This document shows positions 8,483-16,863 of a stretch of 64,000 nt of DNA, piece by piece (within the stretch, counting starts at the first letter, position 1; every line of letters begins with the position of its first letter). A program made the position numbers and the translations under genes. The notes beneath the pieces are model-generated. The model was not told where the DNA came from. It saw only the letters and a program-made list of their open reading frames with translations, and did not search any database. Source of the stretch: Diaminobutyricimonas sp. LJ205 (GTDB taxonomy: Bacteria; Actinomycetota; Actinomycetes; Actinomycetales; Microbacteriaceae). The stretch is taken from NCBI RefSeq assembly GCF_009755725.1, contig NZ_CP046619.1, forward strand, positions 1,736,001 to 1,800,000. Reading direction: 5' to 3'.

Positions 8483-9591
8483 ATGGCCACCTCCCCCGCC
8501 CGTCGCCTCACCGAGCTCCGGCTGGTTGCTCAGCGCATCTCATCGCCCGCCGCCGACACGCCCGGTGAGGTGGTGCGCCGGCTGCTGGCACTGCAGGGTC
8601 AGGACTATCCGGGGGTGCTCTGGTCGGTCGGGCTCCGGATGCGCCAGCCCCAGCGGTCCGCGGTCGAGGCCGCCCTCGCCACGGGCGACATCGTTCGGTC
8701 CTGGCCGATGCGCGGAACGCTCCACGTGCTGCCGGCCGAGGATCTCGGCTGGCTGCTCTCGCTCACCACCGAACGGCTGATCCGGGAGGCGACGACCAGG
8801 CGCAAGCAGCTCGAACTCGACGACCGCACGATCGAGGCGGCCGCGAGGTCGCGATCGGAGCGCTCACCGGCGGACGGATCCTCATCCGCACGGCACTCCT
8901 CGGCGAGTTCGAGGCCGCCGGGATCAGCACCGCCCGTCAGCGCGGGTACCACCTGCTGTGGCATCTGTCCCAAACCGGCACCCTGGTCTTCGGCCCGGCC
9001 GAGGGCGCAGCGCAGACCTTCACGCTGAGCAGTGAGTGGATTCCCAACCCCCGCAGGCTCGAGGCGGACGAGGCACTCGCCGAGCTGGCGGTCCGCTACT
9101 TCGCGGGGCACGGCCCGGCAACCGTGCACGACCTCGCCTGGTGGGCGTCGATCACAGTCACCCAGGCGCGGGCAGCGCTCGCCTCGGTGCGCGACCGGCT
9201 CGAGCAGCTCACCGTGGACGGCACCGACTACTACCTTCACGCAGACACCCTCGAAGCGCCCGCAGCCGGAGCCGGTGCGCGGGCGGCCGTGCACGCCCTG
9301 CCGGGCTTCGACGAGTTCCTGCTCGGCTACCGGGATCGAAGCGCAGCGCTCCGTCCGGACCAGCAACTCGTGGTGGTTCCCGGTGGCAACGGCATGTTCG
9401 CGCCGACCATCGTCGACAACGGCTCGGTCATCGGAGTCTGGCGCAAGCGGCAGACAGGCAGCGGCATCCGCGTGACTGCAGAGCCATTCGCTCCGCTCAG
9501 CAAGCGAGCCACGTCCGGCTTCACCCGGGCGCTGAAGCGGTATGGGGAGTTTCTCGGCCAACCGGTGACGCTCGATACGCTGAGCGAGTGA
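8483..9591 (+). pseudogene. AlkZ-like winged-helix DNA glycosylase family protein, frameshifted
   Basis: The reading frame begins MATSPARRLTELRLVAQRIS and carries LLALQGQDYPG, matching the HTH_42/AlkZ family and its catalytic QxQ motif. At about 8841-8850 (GGCCGCGAGG) the frame is lost. From there the homologous reading continues one base out of phase (EVAIGALTGGRILIRTALLG, then a WH region through HDLAWWASIT to TLDTLSE) up to the stop at 9591. Adding one base restores a 369-residue protein of normal family length. Either the gene is broken by a 1-nt deletion or the assembly has an error in GC-rich sequence. Family members excise bulky or crosslink adducts; the function here is inferred. Its last bases overlap the next gene's GTG. 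Confidence 0.75.
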
Positions 9592-10613
9592 AGCTCTTCG
9601 GCACGCTGCAGGACACGAAGCGCTCACCGCTGCTGCAGGTACTGAAGACCTCGGCCGCGGCTGTCGTGGCCTGGCTGCTCTCCCAGTTGCTGCTTGGCCA
9701 GCCACTGCCCATCTTCGCGGCGATCGCCGCGCTGCTGGTGGTGCAACCAAGTGTGAACCAGTCACTCGCCAAGGGCATCGAACGAAGCGTCGGCGTGATC
9801 CTCGGAGTGCTGCTGGCCACAGCGCTGGGTGCGCTGTTCGGATCTGACAGCTGGGTCGTGCTGGTCGCCATCGTCGCGTCGCTGCTGATCGCCTGGGCGC
9901 TGAAGCTCGGCCCCGGGTCGACGAACCAGATACCGATCAGCGGCATGCTCGTGCTGGCGCTCGGGGCCAACACTCCCGGCTACGCGATCGATCGCATCCT
10001 GGAGACCGTGATCGGCGCGGTCACCGCCCTGGTGATCAACGCGCTGATCGTGCCGCCCGTGCTCGTGCAACCCGCGCACCACGCGATCGGCAAGCTGCAG
10101 GCCCAGACCGCTCGCATCCTCGAGCGGATCGCGCTCGCGCTGCACGAACCGCACGATCGTGGCCAGCTGGACCAGCTGCTCGTGGACGCCCGCGAGCTTC
10201 GCACGGCGCAGCGAACCGCCAGCGATGCCCTGACCCGTGGCGAGGAGAGCCTGCAGCTGAACCCTCGGCGCAGCCGCAACCGTGACCTGCTCGCCGAAGA
10301 CGATGCACTGCTGCACCGATTGAACGCGCTCGTGACCCGGGTGATCGGCATGGCGCGCGCGGTGCGCGACCATTACGACCCGACGATCGTCGATGACCGC
10401 ACGGTACAGGCGATCGTCACGGAAATGATCCGCGCCGCCCACGACCTGCGGTTACTCGGGCGCACCGAGGCTGCCGGCGACACCGCGGCCGAGCTGCCTG
10501 CCCTGACCGCACCGCTGGTGATCACCACGCCCGGCGAGCATTGGATCCTGATCGGCTCCCTGCTGGAAGACATGCGCCGGGTGCGCGAAGAGATCATGGG
10601 CACCACCCGCTGA
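9588..10613 (+). CDS. FUSC/aromatic-acid-exporter-like membrane protein
   Basis: 341 aa. GTG start at 9588 overlaps the preceding stop (GTGA). The first ~160 residues hold several hydrophobic helices (TSAAAVVAWLLSQLLLG, FAAIAALLVVQPSV, VGVILGVLLATALGALFG, VVLVAIVASLLIAWALKLG), with the QPSVNQSLAKGIERSVG motif of FUSC/DUF939 proteins. The remaining ~170 residues are a soluble helical domain. Such proteins are half-size relatives of aromatic acid efflux pumps. The substrate is unknown. Confidence 0.8.
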   Translation: MKLFGTLQDTKRSPLLQVLKTSAAAVVAWLLSQLLLGQPLPIFAAIAALLVVQPSVNQSLAKGIERSVGVILGVLLATALGALFGSDSWVVLVAIVASLLIAWALKLGPGSTNQIPISGMLVLALGANTPGYAIDRILETVIGAVTALVINALIVPPVLVQPAHHAIGKLQAQTARILERIALALHEPHDRGQLDQLLVDARELRTAQRTASDALTRGEESLQLNPRRSRNRDLLAEDDALLHRLNALVTRVIGMARAVRDHYDPTIVDDRTVQAIVTEMIRAAHDLRLLGRTEAAGDTAAELPALTAPLVITTPGEHWILIGSLLEDMRRVREEIMGTTR

Positions 10614-10634
10614 ACAACGGGCGGCCGCGGTGGG

Positions 10635-11108
10635 CTACAGCCAGCTCAGCGAGGCGAACTCCTCCGGGCTGAACCCGAACTGGTCGTACCCGTCAGCGAC
10701 CAGCGCGCGCAGGTCATCGATCACTGCTGAATCCCGGACGAGCACCAACAGGCCATCCGGCGAGCCGTATACCTTGGACACCGCCAAGACTGCGACATCA
10801 CCCGACGAGTGCACGCCGCGAACCGCCCACCGGCTGGCGCCGCGCGGATCGAACCGGCGGGTGCGCGTGCGGAAGTGGGTACCGGCCCAGCGGTCCCGAC
10901 CGATCAGGGTTCGCTGCTTGCCTTCACCGTTCTCGAAGCTGATCACGTGCGAGAGCACCAGCGGGTTCTGCTGCTCCAGCCGATAGCTCAACCGGATCGG
11001 TGCCGCGGGGTTGTAGGTCCAGGCAGGGAAGCTCGACGCCGCCGTATTCCAGTCTCCGGGTAGTGTTTCGGCGATCTGTGTGGTGTCAGTGTCGGCATGC
11101 GGAACCAT
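10635..11108 (-). CDS. Conserved hypothetical protein
   Basis: 157 aa soluble protein, not recognised. It starts MVPHADTDTTQIAETLPG and ends SPEEFASLSWL. A longer in-frame ORF reaches 11228 but would overlap the zinc-ribbon gene; at 11108 TACGGT precedes the ATG by six bases, so a leaderless start there is preferred. No membrane segment, signal or catalytic motif is evident. It sits convergent with the FUSC gene and downstream of a small zinc-ribbon gene on the same strand. Confidence 0.6.
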   Translation of the reverse strand: MVPHADTDTTQIAETLPGDWNTAASSFPAWTYNPAAPIRLSYRLEQQNPLVLSHVISFENGEGKQRTLIGRDRWAGTHFRTRTRRFDPRGASRWAVRGVHSSGDVAVLAVSKVYGSPDGLLVLVRDSAVIDDLRALVADGYDQFGFSPEEFASLSWL

Positions 11109-11114
11109 TTTGTT

Positions 11115-11120
11115 ACCGTA
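11115..11120 (-). promoter_or_regulatory. -10 box (TACGGT) for a leaderless hypothetical gene
   Basis: TACGGT fits TANNNT and ends six bases before the ATG at 11108 on the minus strand. Confidence 0.45.
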
Positions 11121-11187
11121 CCGTTGCACTCCGGTGATCGAGAGCGCCCACTCCGGGGGCCACCGAATCGGTTGAAGTCGCGCGGGA

Positions 11188-11415
11188 TCAAGGACAATAC
11201 AGCTGGGTGCGCTCCCCCGAGCGGTCAACGATGTGGTCGCTCATCAGCCGGCCGCACAGTGGGCATGCCTTGGTGTCACGCGACGGCAGGGGCGCTTCGT
11301 TGTACGGGCCGAGCGGCGGCGCACCGATGTATGGCCGGAGCTTCACGTTGAGCTTCTCAATCCAGTTACCGAATGAGCTGCCCTGTTCCGCGTCTCGACC
11401 CTTGCCCTGTCCCAT
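11188..11415 (-). CDS. Small zinc-ribbon-like protein
   Basis: 75 aa. The C-terminal part has CPLCGRLMSDH followed by an isolated Cys in TQLYCP at the end, resembling a small treble-clef or zinc ribbon with only three obvious Cys ligands and one His. The N-terminus is basic. It is divergent from the OhrR-like regulator gene across a 49-bp gap containing two inverted repeats, and may be controlled by it. Function unknown. Confidence 0.6.
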   Translation of the reverse strand: MGQGKGRDAEQGSSFGNWIEKLNVKLRPYIGAPPLGPYNEAPLPSRDTKACPLCGRLMSDHIVDRSGERTQLYCP

Positions 11416-11419
11416 ATGC

Positions 11420-11450
11420 TTAGTGTACTAACGATTAGCGCGATCGCTAA
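11420..11450. promoter_or_regulatory. Probable operator pair for the OhrR/MarR regulator
   Basis: Two inverted repeats lie side by side in the divergent gap: TTAGT-GT-ACTAA (11420-11431) and TTAGCG-CGAT-CGCTAA (11435-11450). MarR-family dimers bind such AT-flanked palindromes. The position between the zinc-ribbon and regulator genes fits control of both. Not tested. Confidence 0.55.
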
Positions 11451-11464
11451 AACGAGGGGATCAC

Positions 11465-11914
11465 ATGACTGAGCTCGCACATGATCGCAGTCTCCTGGCG
11501 CTCGAGGACCAGGTCTGCTTCGCCCTGGCGGTCGCCTCACGGAGCGTCATCGCGCTCTACCGGCCGATCCTCGAGCCACTTGGGCTGACGCATCCGCAGT
11601 ACCTGGTGATGCTGGCCCTGTGGGACCGGGACCCGCGCACGGTGCGCGATCTGGGCCATGCCCTCGAGTTGGAGCCGGCAACGCTCTCCCCGCTGCTGAA
11701 GCGGCTGGAGGCATCCGGCTACATCACCCGCACCCGGAACGCCGCCGACGAGCGCGCGCTCGACGTGCGGTTGACGAGTGTCGGGCGCGAGTTGCGCGTG
11801 GAAGCGGAACAGATCCCCCACCGGATCATCGAGCGTCTGGGCATGCCCGCCCGCGAACTCGAGAATCTGCGCTCCAGCCTGCACCGGGTGATTCGCGCGG
11901 CGTCGACGTCCTAG
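11465..11914 (+). CDS. MarR-family regulator of the OhrR (organic peroxide sensor) type
   Basis: 149 aa. [16 protein letters not shown] near the N-terminus aligns with the peroxide-sensing segment of OhrR, placing the reactive Cys at residue 18. The winged helix is seen in [27 protein letters not shown] followed by the [15 protein letters not shown] wing. GAGGGG precedes the ATG. OhrR proteins release DNA when the Cys is oxidised by organic hydroperoxides, and normally sit beside ohr. No ohr gene is present in this window, so the target may be the divergent small gene. Confidence 0.82.
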   Translation: MTELAHDRSLLALEDQVCFALAVASRSVIALYRPILEPLGLTHPQYLVMLALWDRDPRTVRDLGHALELEPATLSPLLKRLEASGYITRTRNAADERALDVRLTSVGRELRVEAEQIPHRIIERLGMPARELENLRSSLHRVIRAASTS

Positions 11915-11922
11915 CCGGAAGG

Positions 11923-14436
11923 TCAGAGTCGCTCGACCGCAGTCACTCTGATTTCCGCCGCGCCAATGGCATCTGATGCTGCCAGGTCGACTGTCGCACT
12001 GATCGCCCAGTCGTGATCACCGGCCGGATCGGCCAGGATCTGGCGCACGCGCCATTCGGCCTGGTCCTCATCGATGATCAGCATCGACGACCCGCGGGCG
12101 TTGGCGTCGGTACCGATCGAATCGTGCTCCGCCCAGTAGTCGTCAAGCGCGTCGGCCCAGTCATCTGCCGTCCAGCCGTACTCGCCGTCGAGCTCGCCCA
12201 GCTCCTCGTACCGTTCGAATGCGGCCAGTTGCACCCGGCGGAACAGTTCGTTGCGCACGAGCACTCGGAAGGCTCGAATGTTGCTGGTGAGCCGCGGCGG
12301 CGGGGGCGGTACGACCGGTCCTTGCGCCTCCTCGGCCGGATTCACCAGGTGTGCCCACTCGTCGAGCAGGCTCGAGTCCACCTGCCGCACGAGTTCCCCG
12401 AGCCAGTCAATGAGCTCGTGCAGGTCTTCGTTCTTGACATCGTCGGGGATGGTTTGCCGCAGGGCACGGAACGCGTCGGAGAGGTAACGCAGCACGACGC
12501 CCTCGGAACGGCTGAGCTTGTAGTGGCCGACGAACTCGGCAAAGCTCATCGCCCGCTCGAACATGTCACGCACCACGCTCTTCGGCGACAGCTCGAAGTC
12601 GAGCACCCAGGGCTGCGTTGAGGCGAAGGTCACGTAGGCCTGGTGCAGCAGCTCGTCGAGCGGCTTCGGGTGCGTGATCTGCTCGAGCAGCTCCATCCGC
12701 TGGTCGTACTCGATGCCCTCGGCCTTCATCGCGGCGACAGCTTCACCGCGGGCGAAGAACTGCTGCTGAGACAGCACTGGCCGCGGGTCATCCAGGGTGG
12801 CCTCGACGATGCTCACCATGTCCAGCGCGAAGTCCGGCGCCTCCGGGTCAAGCAACTCGAATGCGGCGATCGCGAACGGGGACAACGGCTGGTTGAGCGC
12901 GAAGTTCGGCTGCAGCTCGACCGTCAGCCGGATGCCGCTGGGAGTGTTCTCGACGATCCGGGCGTCGCGGAGGGTGCGGTAGATGGCAAGCGCGCGCCTG
13001 GCCAGTTGGTACTGCCTGGTGCGCGACTCGTGGTTGTCGAAGACCAGCGAACGCACGTTCTCGAAGCTGTCGCCGCCGCGGGCGATCACGTTGATCAGCA
13101 TCGCCGCGGACAGTTGCAGGTGGCTCGTGAGTTTCTCGGGGGTCGCCGCGACCAGCTTCTCGAAACTCGCCTCACCCCACGAGACGAAGCCATCGGGAGC
13201 CTTCTTGCGCACCACCTTGCGACGCTTCTTCGGGTCGTCGCCGGCCTTCTGCAGCGCCTTGAGGTTGTCGCTCTCATGCTCGGGCGCCTGGACGATGACC
13301 GTGCCGGCGGTGTCGTACCCGGCCCGACCGGCGCGGCCCGCGATCTGGTGGAACTCCCGGGCGCTCAGCTGGCGCATGCGCACCCCGTCGAACTTGGTGA
13401 GCGCCGAGAGCAGCACGGTGCGAATGGGCACGTTGATGCCGACGCCGAGCGTGTCGGTTCCGCAGATCACCCGCAGCAGGCCGCGTTGCGCGAGCTGCTC
13501 GACCAACCGCCGGTAGCGCGGCAGCATGCCCGCGTGGTGCACGCCGATCCCGCTGCGCACCAGGCGGCTCAGGGTCTTGCCGAAGACCGTGGTGAAGCGG
13601 AACTCGCCGATCGCGTCGGCGATCTCGTCGCGCTGCTCGCGGCTGAGCACTTTCACGCTGGTGAGCGCCTGGGCGCGTTCCAGCGCGGCGGCCTGCGAGA
13701 AGTGCACGACGTAGACGGGCGCCTGGCCGGTGTCGAGCAGTTCCTCGATGGTCTCGTGGATCGGGGTGGTCGCGTAGTAGAAGTGCAGTGGCACCGGCCG
13801 TTCCACGCCGGTCACTTCCGCGGTCTGCCTGCCGGTACGCCGCGACAGGTCGGCGGCCAGGTCGGTGACATCGCCCAGGGTTGCGGACATCAGCACGAAC
13901 TGGGCGCGCGGCATCAGCAGCAGCGGCACCTGCCAGGCCCAGCCGCGTTCCGGATCGCCGTAGAAGTGGAACTCGTCCATGACGACCTGGTCGACGGGCG
14001 TGGCCTCGCCGTGCCGGAGCGCCAGGTTGGCCAGGATCTCCGCGGTGGCGCAGATGATCGGGGCATCCGGGTTCACCGACGAGTCTCCGGTGATCATGCC
14101 GACCCGTTCGGCCCCGAACAGGTCGACCAGGGCGAAGAACTTCTCGCTCACCAGTGCCTTGAGCGGCGCGGTGTAGAAGGTGCGCTTGCCCTGCGCGAGT
14201 GCGGTGAAGTGCGCCGCGATCGCCACCAGCGACTTTCCGCTGCCGGTCGGTGTGGAGAGGATCACGTTGTTGCCGGAGACCAGTTCGATCAGCGACTCGT
14301 CCTGCGCGGGATACAGCGGCAGCCCACGGGATCCCGCCCACTCGGCGAACCGTGCGTAGACGTCGTCCGGGTCGAATTCGTCAGGAATCAGCGCCGCCAG
14401 AGGCGCGCGGTTATTCGGGCGCCCGGCGTCAGTCAT
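11923..14436 (-). CDS. Ski2-like DEAD/DEAH-box helicase with DUF3516
   Basis: 837 aa. Motif I STPTGSGKSLVA (near residue 60), motif Ia YTAPLKALVSEK, motif II MDEFHFYGD (a DEFH variant of the DEVH box), motif III MSATLGD, and motif VI HQIAGRAGRAGYD. The remaining ~450 residues match the DUF3516 C-terminal region of actinobacterial RNA helicases. The expected role is RNA remodelling or decay, as in the Ski2/Mtr4 group, but this is inferred. The start faces the SDR gene with only 12 bp between start codons. Its stop lies eight bases from the OhrR-like stop. Confidence 0.87.
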   Translation of the reverse strand: MTDAGRPNNRAPLAALIPDEFDPDDVYARFAEWAGSRGLPLYPAQDESLIELVSGNNVILSTPTGSGKSLVAIAAHFTALAQGKRTFYTAPLKALVSEKFFALVDLFGAERVGMITGDSSVNPDAPIICATAEILANLALRHGEATPVDQVVMDEFHFYGDPERGWAWQVPLLLMPRAQFVLMSATLGDVTDLAADLSRRTGRQTAEVTGVERPVPLHFYYATTPIHETIEELLDTGQAPVYVVHFSQAAALERAQALTSVKVLSREQRDEIADAIGEFRFTTVFGKTLSRLVRSGIGVHHAGMLPRYRRLVEQLAQRGLLRVICGTDTLGVGINVPIRTVLLSALTKFDGVRMRQLSAREFHQIAGRAGRAGYDTAGTVIVQAPEHESDNLKALQKAGDDPKKRRKVVRKKAPDGFVSWGEASFEKLVAATPEKLTSHLQLSAAMLINVIARGGDSFENVRSLVFDNHESRTRQYQLARRALAIYRTLRDARIVENTPSGIRLTVELQPNFALNQPLSPFAIAAFELLDPEAPDFALDMVSIVEATLDDPRPVLSQQQFFARGEAVAAMKAEGIEYDQRMELLEQITHPKPLDELLHQAYVTFASTQPWVLDFELSPKSVVRDMFERAMSFAEFVGHYKLSRSEGVVLRYLSDAFRALRQTIPDDVKNEDLHELIDWLGELVRQVDSSLLDEWAHLVNPAEEAQGPVVPPPPPRLTSNIRAFRVLVRNELFRRVQLAAFERYEELGELDGEYGWTADDWADALDDYWAEHDSIGTDANARGSSMLIIDEDQAEWRVRQILADPAGDHDWAISATVDLAASDAIGAAEIRVTAVERL

Positions 14437-14451
14437 GATTAATAGATCATG
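14434..14451. promoter_or_regulatory. Perfect dyad spanning both start codons of a head-to-head gene pair
   Basis: CATGATTAATAGATCATG has arms CATGAT and ATCATG around a 6-bp spacer. The helicase ATG occupies the left arm on the minus strand and the SDR ATG the right arm on the plus strand. Promoter elements for each gene must lie inside the coding start of the other. Whether the dyad binds a protein is unknown. Confidence 0.5.
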
Positions 14452-15954
14452 TCATCCGCTCCCGACACCGAAACACCGCCGACCGACTGGCAGCCGAGCG
14501 GCATCGACCCCGCCGACCTCGACACCACCCTCAAAGTGCTCGCCTTCATGGACCAGGTCAGTGAAGAGCACCCGGACTACATCGCCGTGCGCCGGGCGAC
14601 CGCGCAGATGTTCAAGTCGGTCAAGCGCGTGCGTCGTCGTGAGTTGCGCCAGGCCGTCGTCGACGCGGACAACGCCGTCGTCGCCGCCACCGCCACCGGC
14701 GCACCCGATCGCATCGACGATGAGACCCGCGGCATCCCTTTGGAGCCCGGCACCAGCGCCCCGGTCGCAGGCACGCTGCTCAAGCCGCGCGCCTGTTATA
14801 TCTGCAAGCAGCAGTACACCCAGGTTGATGCGTTCTACCACCAGCTCTGCCCGGACTGCGCCGCGTTCAGCCATCAGAAGCGCGACGCGCGCACCGACCT
14901 GACCGGGCGCCGTGCCCTGCTCACCGGCGGCCGGGCGAAGATCGGTATGCACATCGCCCTGCGGCTGCTGCGGGACGGCGCGCACACCACCATCACCACC
15001 CGGTTCCCGCGGGACGCGGTGCGCCGCTTCTCGTCGCTGCCGGATGCCTCGGACTGGCTGCACCGGTTGCGGGTCGTCGGTATCGACCTGCGTGACCCGG
15101 CGCAGGTGATCGGCTTGGCGGATTCGGTCGCCGCATCCGGCCCGCTCGACATCCTGATCAACAATGCCGCGCAGACGGTGCGTCGCTCCCCCGGTGCCTA
15201 CGCGCCGCTCGCGCAGGCGGAGCTTGCCCCGCTGCCCGACGGTCCGCTGCCGGAGCTGCTGACCTTCGGGCACACCACCGACGCGCACCCTCAGGCGCTC
15301 GCGGCCTCGGTGGCCTCGCATCCGCTGCTGGCTCGTGCCGGCGGCGCATCGCAGGGCATCTCCCCGGAGCAGCTGGCCGAGTTCGCGATGACCGCCGGTT
15401 CGTCGTCACTCGAGCGGATGGCCGCCGGCACGGCGATCGACGCCGGCGGCCTCGTCCCCGACGAGCTGACCGTGAACAGCTGGACTCAGCACGTTCAGCA
15501 CGTGGACCCACTCGAACTGCTCGAGGTGCAGCTGGTCAACCAGACCGCGCCGTTCGTGCTCGTCAGCCGGCTGCGTCCGGCGATGGCCGCGTCACCCGCC
15601 CGGCGCAAGTACGTCGTGAACGTGTCGGCGATGGAGGGGCAGTTCTCCAGGCGCTACAAGGGGCCGGGACATCCGCACACCAACATGTCCAAAGCCGCCC
15701 TGAACATGCTCACCCGCACGAGCGCCGAGGAGATGCTCGAGACCGACGGCATCCTGATGACCGCGGTCGACACCGGCTGGATCACCGACGAGCGTCCGCA
15801 CTACACCAAGGTTCGACTGGCCGAGGAGGGCTTCCACGCTCCGCTCGACCTCGTCGACGGTGCCGCCCGCGTCTATGATCCGATCGTGCGCGGCGAGGCC
15901 GGCGAAGACCTTTACGGCGTGTTTTTGAAGGACTATAAGAAAGCCGCATGGTGA
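14449..15954 (+). CDS. Atypical short-chain dehydrogenase/reductase with N-terminal zinc-finger-like domain
   Basis: 501 aa. The first ~140 residues contain CYICKQQYTQVDAFYHQLCPDCAAF, a four-Cys zinc-binding pattern, ahead of a Rossmann domain starting RRALLTGGRAKIG with the NNA motif (ILINNAAQ). The active-site Ser is present in VVNVSAMEG. Where YxxxK is expected the protein reads HPHTNMSKAALN, giving Thr411 and Lys415, so the catalytic Tyr is absent. It ends with a C-terminal extension. NAD(P) binding is likely, but the chemistry may be changed or lost. The stop overlaps the next small gene by seven bases. Confidence 0.8.
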   Translation: MSSAPDTETPPTDWQPSGIDPADLDTTLKVLAFMDQVSEEHPDYIAVRRATAQMFKSVKRVRRRELRQAVVDADNAVVAATATGAPDRIDDETRGIPLEPGTSAPVAGTLLKPRACYICKQQYTQVDAFYHQLCPDCAAFSHQKRDARTDLTGRRALLTGGRAKIGMHIALRLLRDGAHTTITTRFPRDAVRRFSSLPDASDWLHRLRVVGIDLRDPAQVIGLADSVAASGPLDILINNAAQTVRRSPGAYAPLAQAELAPLPDGPLPELLTFGHTTDAHPQALAASVASHPLLARAGGASQGISPEQLAEFAMTAGSSSLERMAAGTAIDAGGLVPDELTVNSWTQHVQHVDPLELLEVQLVNQTAPFVLVSRLRPAMAASPARRKYVVNVSAMEGQFSRRYKGPGHPHTNMSKAALNMLTRTSAEEMLETDGILMTAVDTGWITDERPHYTKVRLAEEGFHAPLDLVDGAARVYDPIVRGEAGEDLYGVFLKDYKKAAW

Positions 15955-16166
15955 ACCGAAAAGAACTGAAGACTCTCGCCCTGGCCGCCGGGCTGCTCGC
16001 TGTCGGCGGCATTGCTCTGGCCGCGCTGTCGATCGCCGGGATCGTGATCGCCAGCGTCCAGGGCAACGGCCTGTGGATCGGCCTCGGCATCGCCGGGGCG
16101 GTCGTCGGAGTGCTGCTGCACCTCTGGGGCCGTCGGCTCGGGCTGCGGGTGGTCGGCGGGCGTTAG
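15948..16166 (+). CDS. Small two-helix membrane protein
   Basis: 72 aa. Basic N-terminus MVNRKELK, then two hydrophobic helices (TLALAAGLLAVGGIALAALSIA and LGIAGAVVGVLLHLWG) and a basic C-terminus. It starts inside the end of the SDR gene, so it is translationally coupled to it. Function unknown. Confidence 0.6.
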   Translation: MVNRKELKTLALAAGLLAVGGIALAALSIAGIVIASVQGNGLWIGLGIAGAVVGVLLHLWGRRLGLRVVGGR

Positions 16167-16206
16167 AACTCACCGGCAGGAGGCGCCGGACCCGTAGCGA
16201 AACCCT

Positions 16207-16863
16207 TCACGCCTCCAGGTGGTCGGCGACCGCCTGAATGAGCAGCGGATGCCGCAGGATGCGGAAGTGCCCGTCGATCGGCAATTCCACATTGGTCGCC
16301 CCACGCAGCTCACTGCCACCCGGGATATGCGGGTCGAACTGCGGGTAGATCGAGACGATCCGGGCATTGGTGGCGACATCCCGCGCCAGCAGCAGGATGG
16401 TCTCATCGTTCGGCCGGAACAGGCGTAACGAGCGCACCGGCAGGAAACTCGCATACGCCGAACCGGCAAACGGGGTCGCGATCGCGATCAGCCGGGACAC
16501 CCGGGATCCGGATGCCCCGAGCATCAGGTGTTTGCCGATCAGACCGCCCTTGCTGTGCGCCACGATGATCACTCGGTCGAGGTTTCTGGCCTCGATGAAT
16601 CGGGCGGCGACGGCCGCCATGGCCGCAACACTCCCCCGATTGGTGCCGAGCTCGGGCAGCACGTGCACCGGATGTCCGCGGGCATTGATCAACCGAGCCA
16701 ACGGGCCGAGGAAACGCCAGGTCTCCCACACGCCCGGGATCATCACCACCGGGGCGCGATCTCCCGACGACAGTACGGTCACGTCGCGTCCACCGAAGAT
16801 GCTGCCCAGCTGGCGACCGGCTGCGTACGCGTAATCGGCGATCCAGGGGCCGATCCGGATCAT
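16207..16863 (-). CDS. Alpha/beta-hydrolase, triacylglycerol-lipase-like
   Basis: 218 aa. VVMIPGVWETW resembles the oxyanion loop, VIIVAHSKGGLIGKHL holds the nucleophile Ser in an AHSKG elbow, and DGHF near the end supplies the likely catalytic His. The fold resembles PGAP1/lipase-type proteins. The longer in-frame ORF is an artefact of reading across the upstream gene. The ATG at 16863 overlaps the upstream hydrolase stop (ATGA), so the two hydrolases are one operon. No signal peptide; the substrate is not known. Confidence 0.75.
   Translation of the reverse strand: MIRIGPWIADYAYAAGRQLGSIFGGRDVTVLSSGDRAPVVMIPGVWETWRFLGPLARLINARGHPVHVLPELGTNRGSVAAMAAVAARFIEARNLDRVIIVAHSKGGLIGKHLMLGASGSRVSRLIAIATPFAGSAYASFLPVRSLRLFRPNDETILLLARDVATNARIVSIYPQFDPHIPGGSELRGATNVELPIDGHFRILRHPLLIQAVADHLEA

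Noticed and set aside
12643-14442. 599-codon open frame on the plus strand
   Set aside because: Antisense shadow of the Ski2-like helicase.
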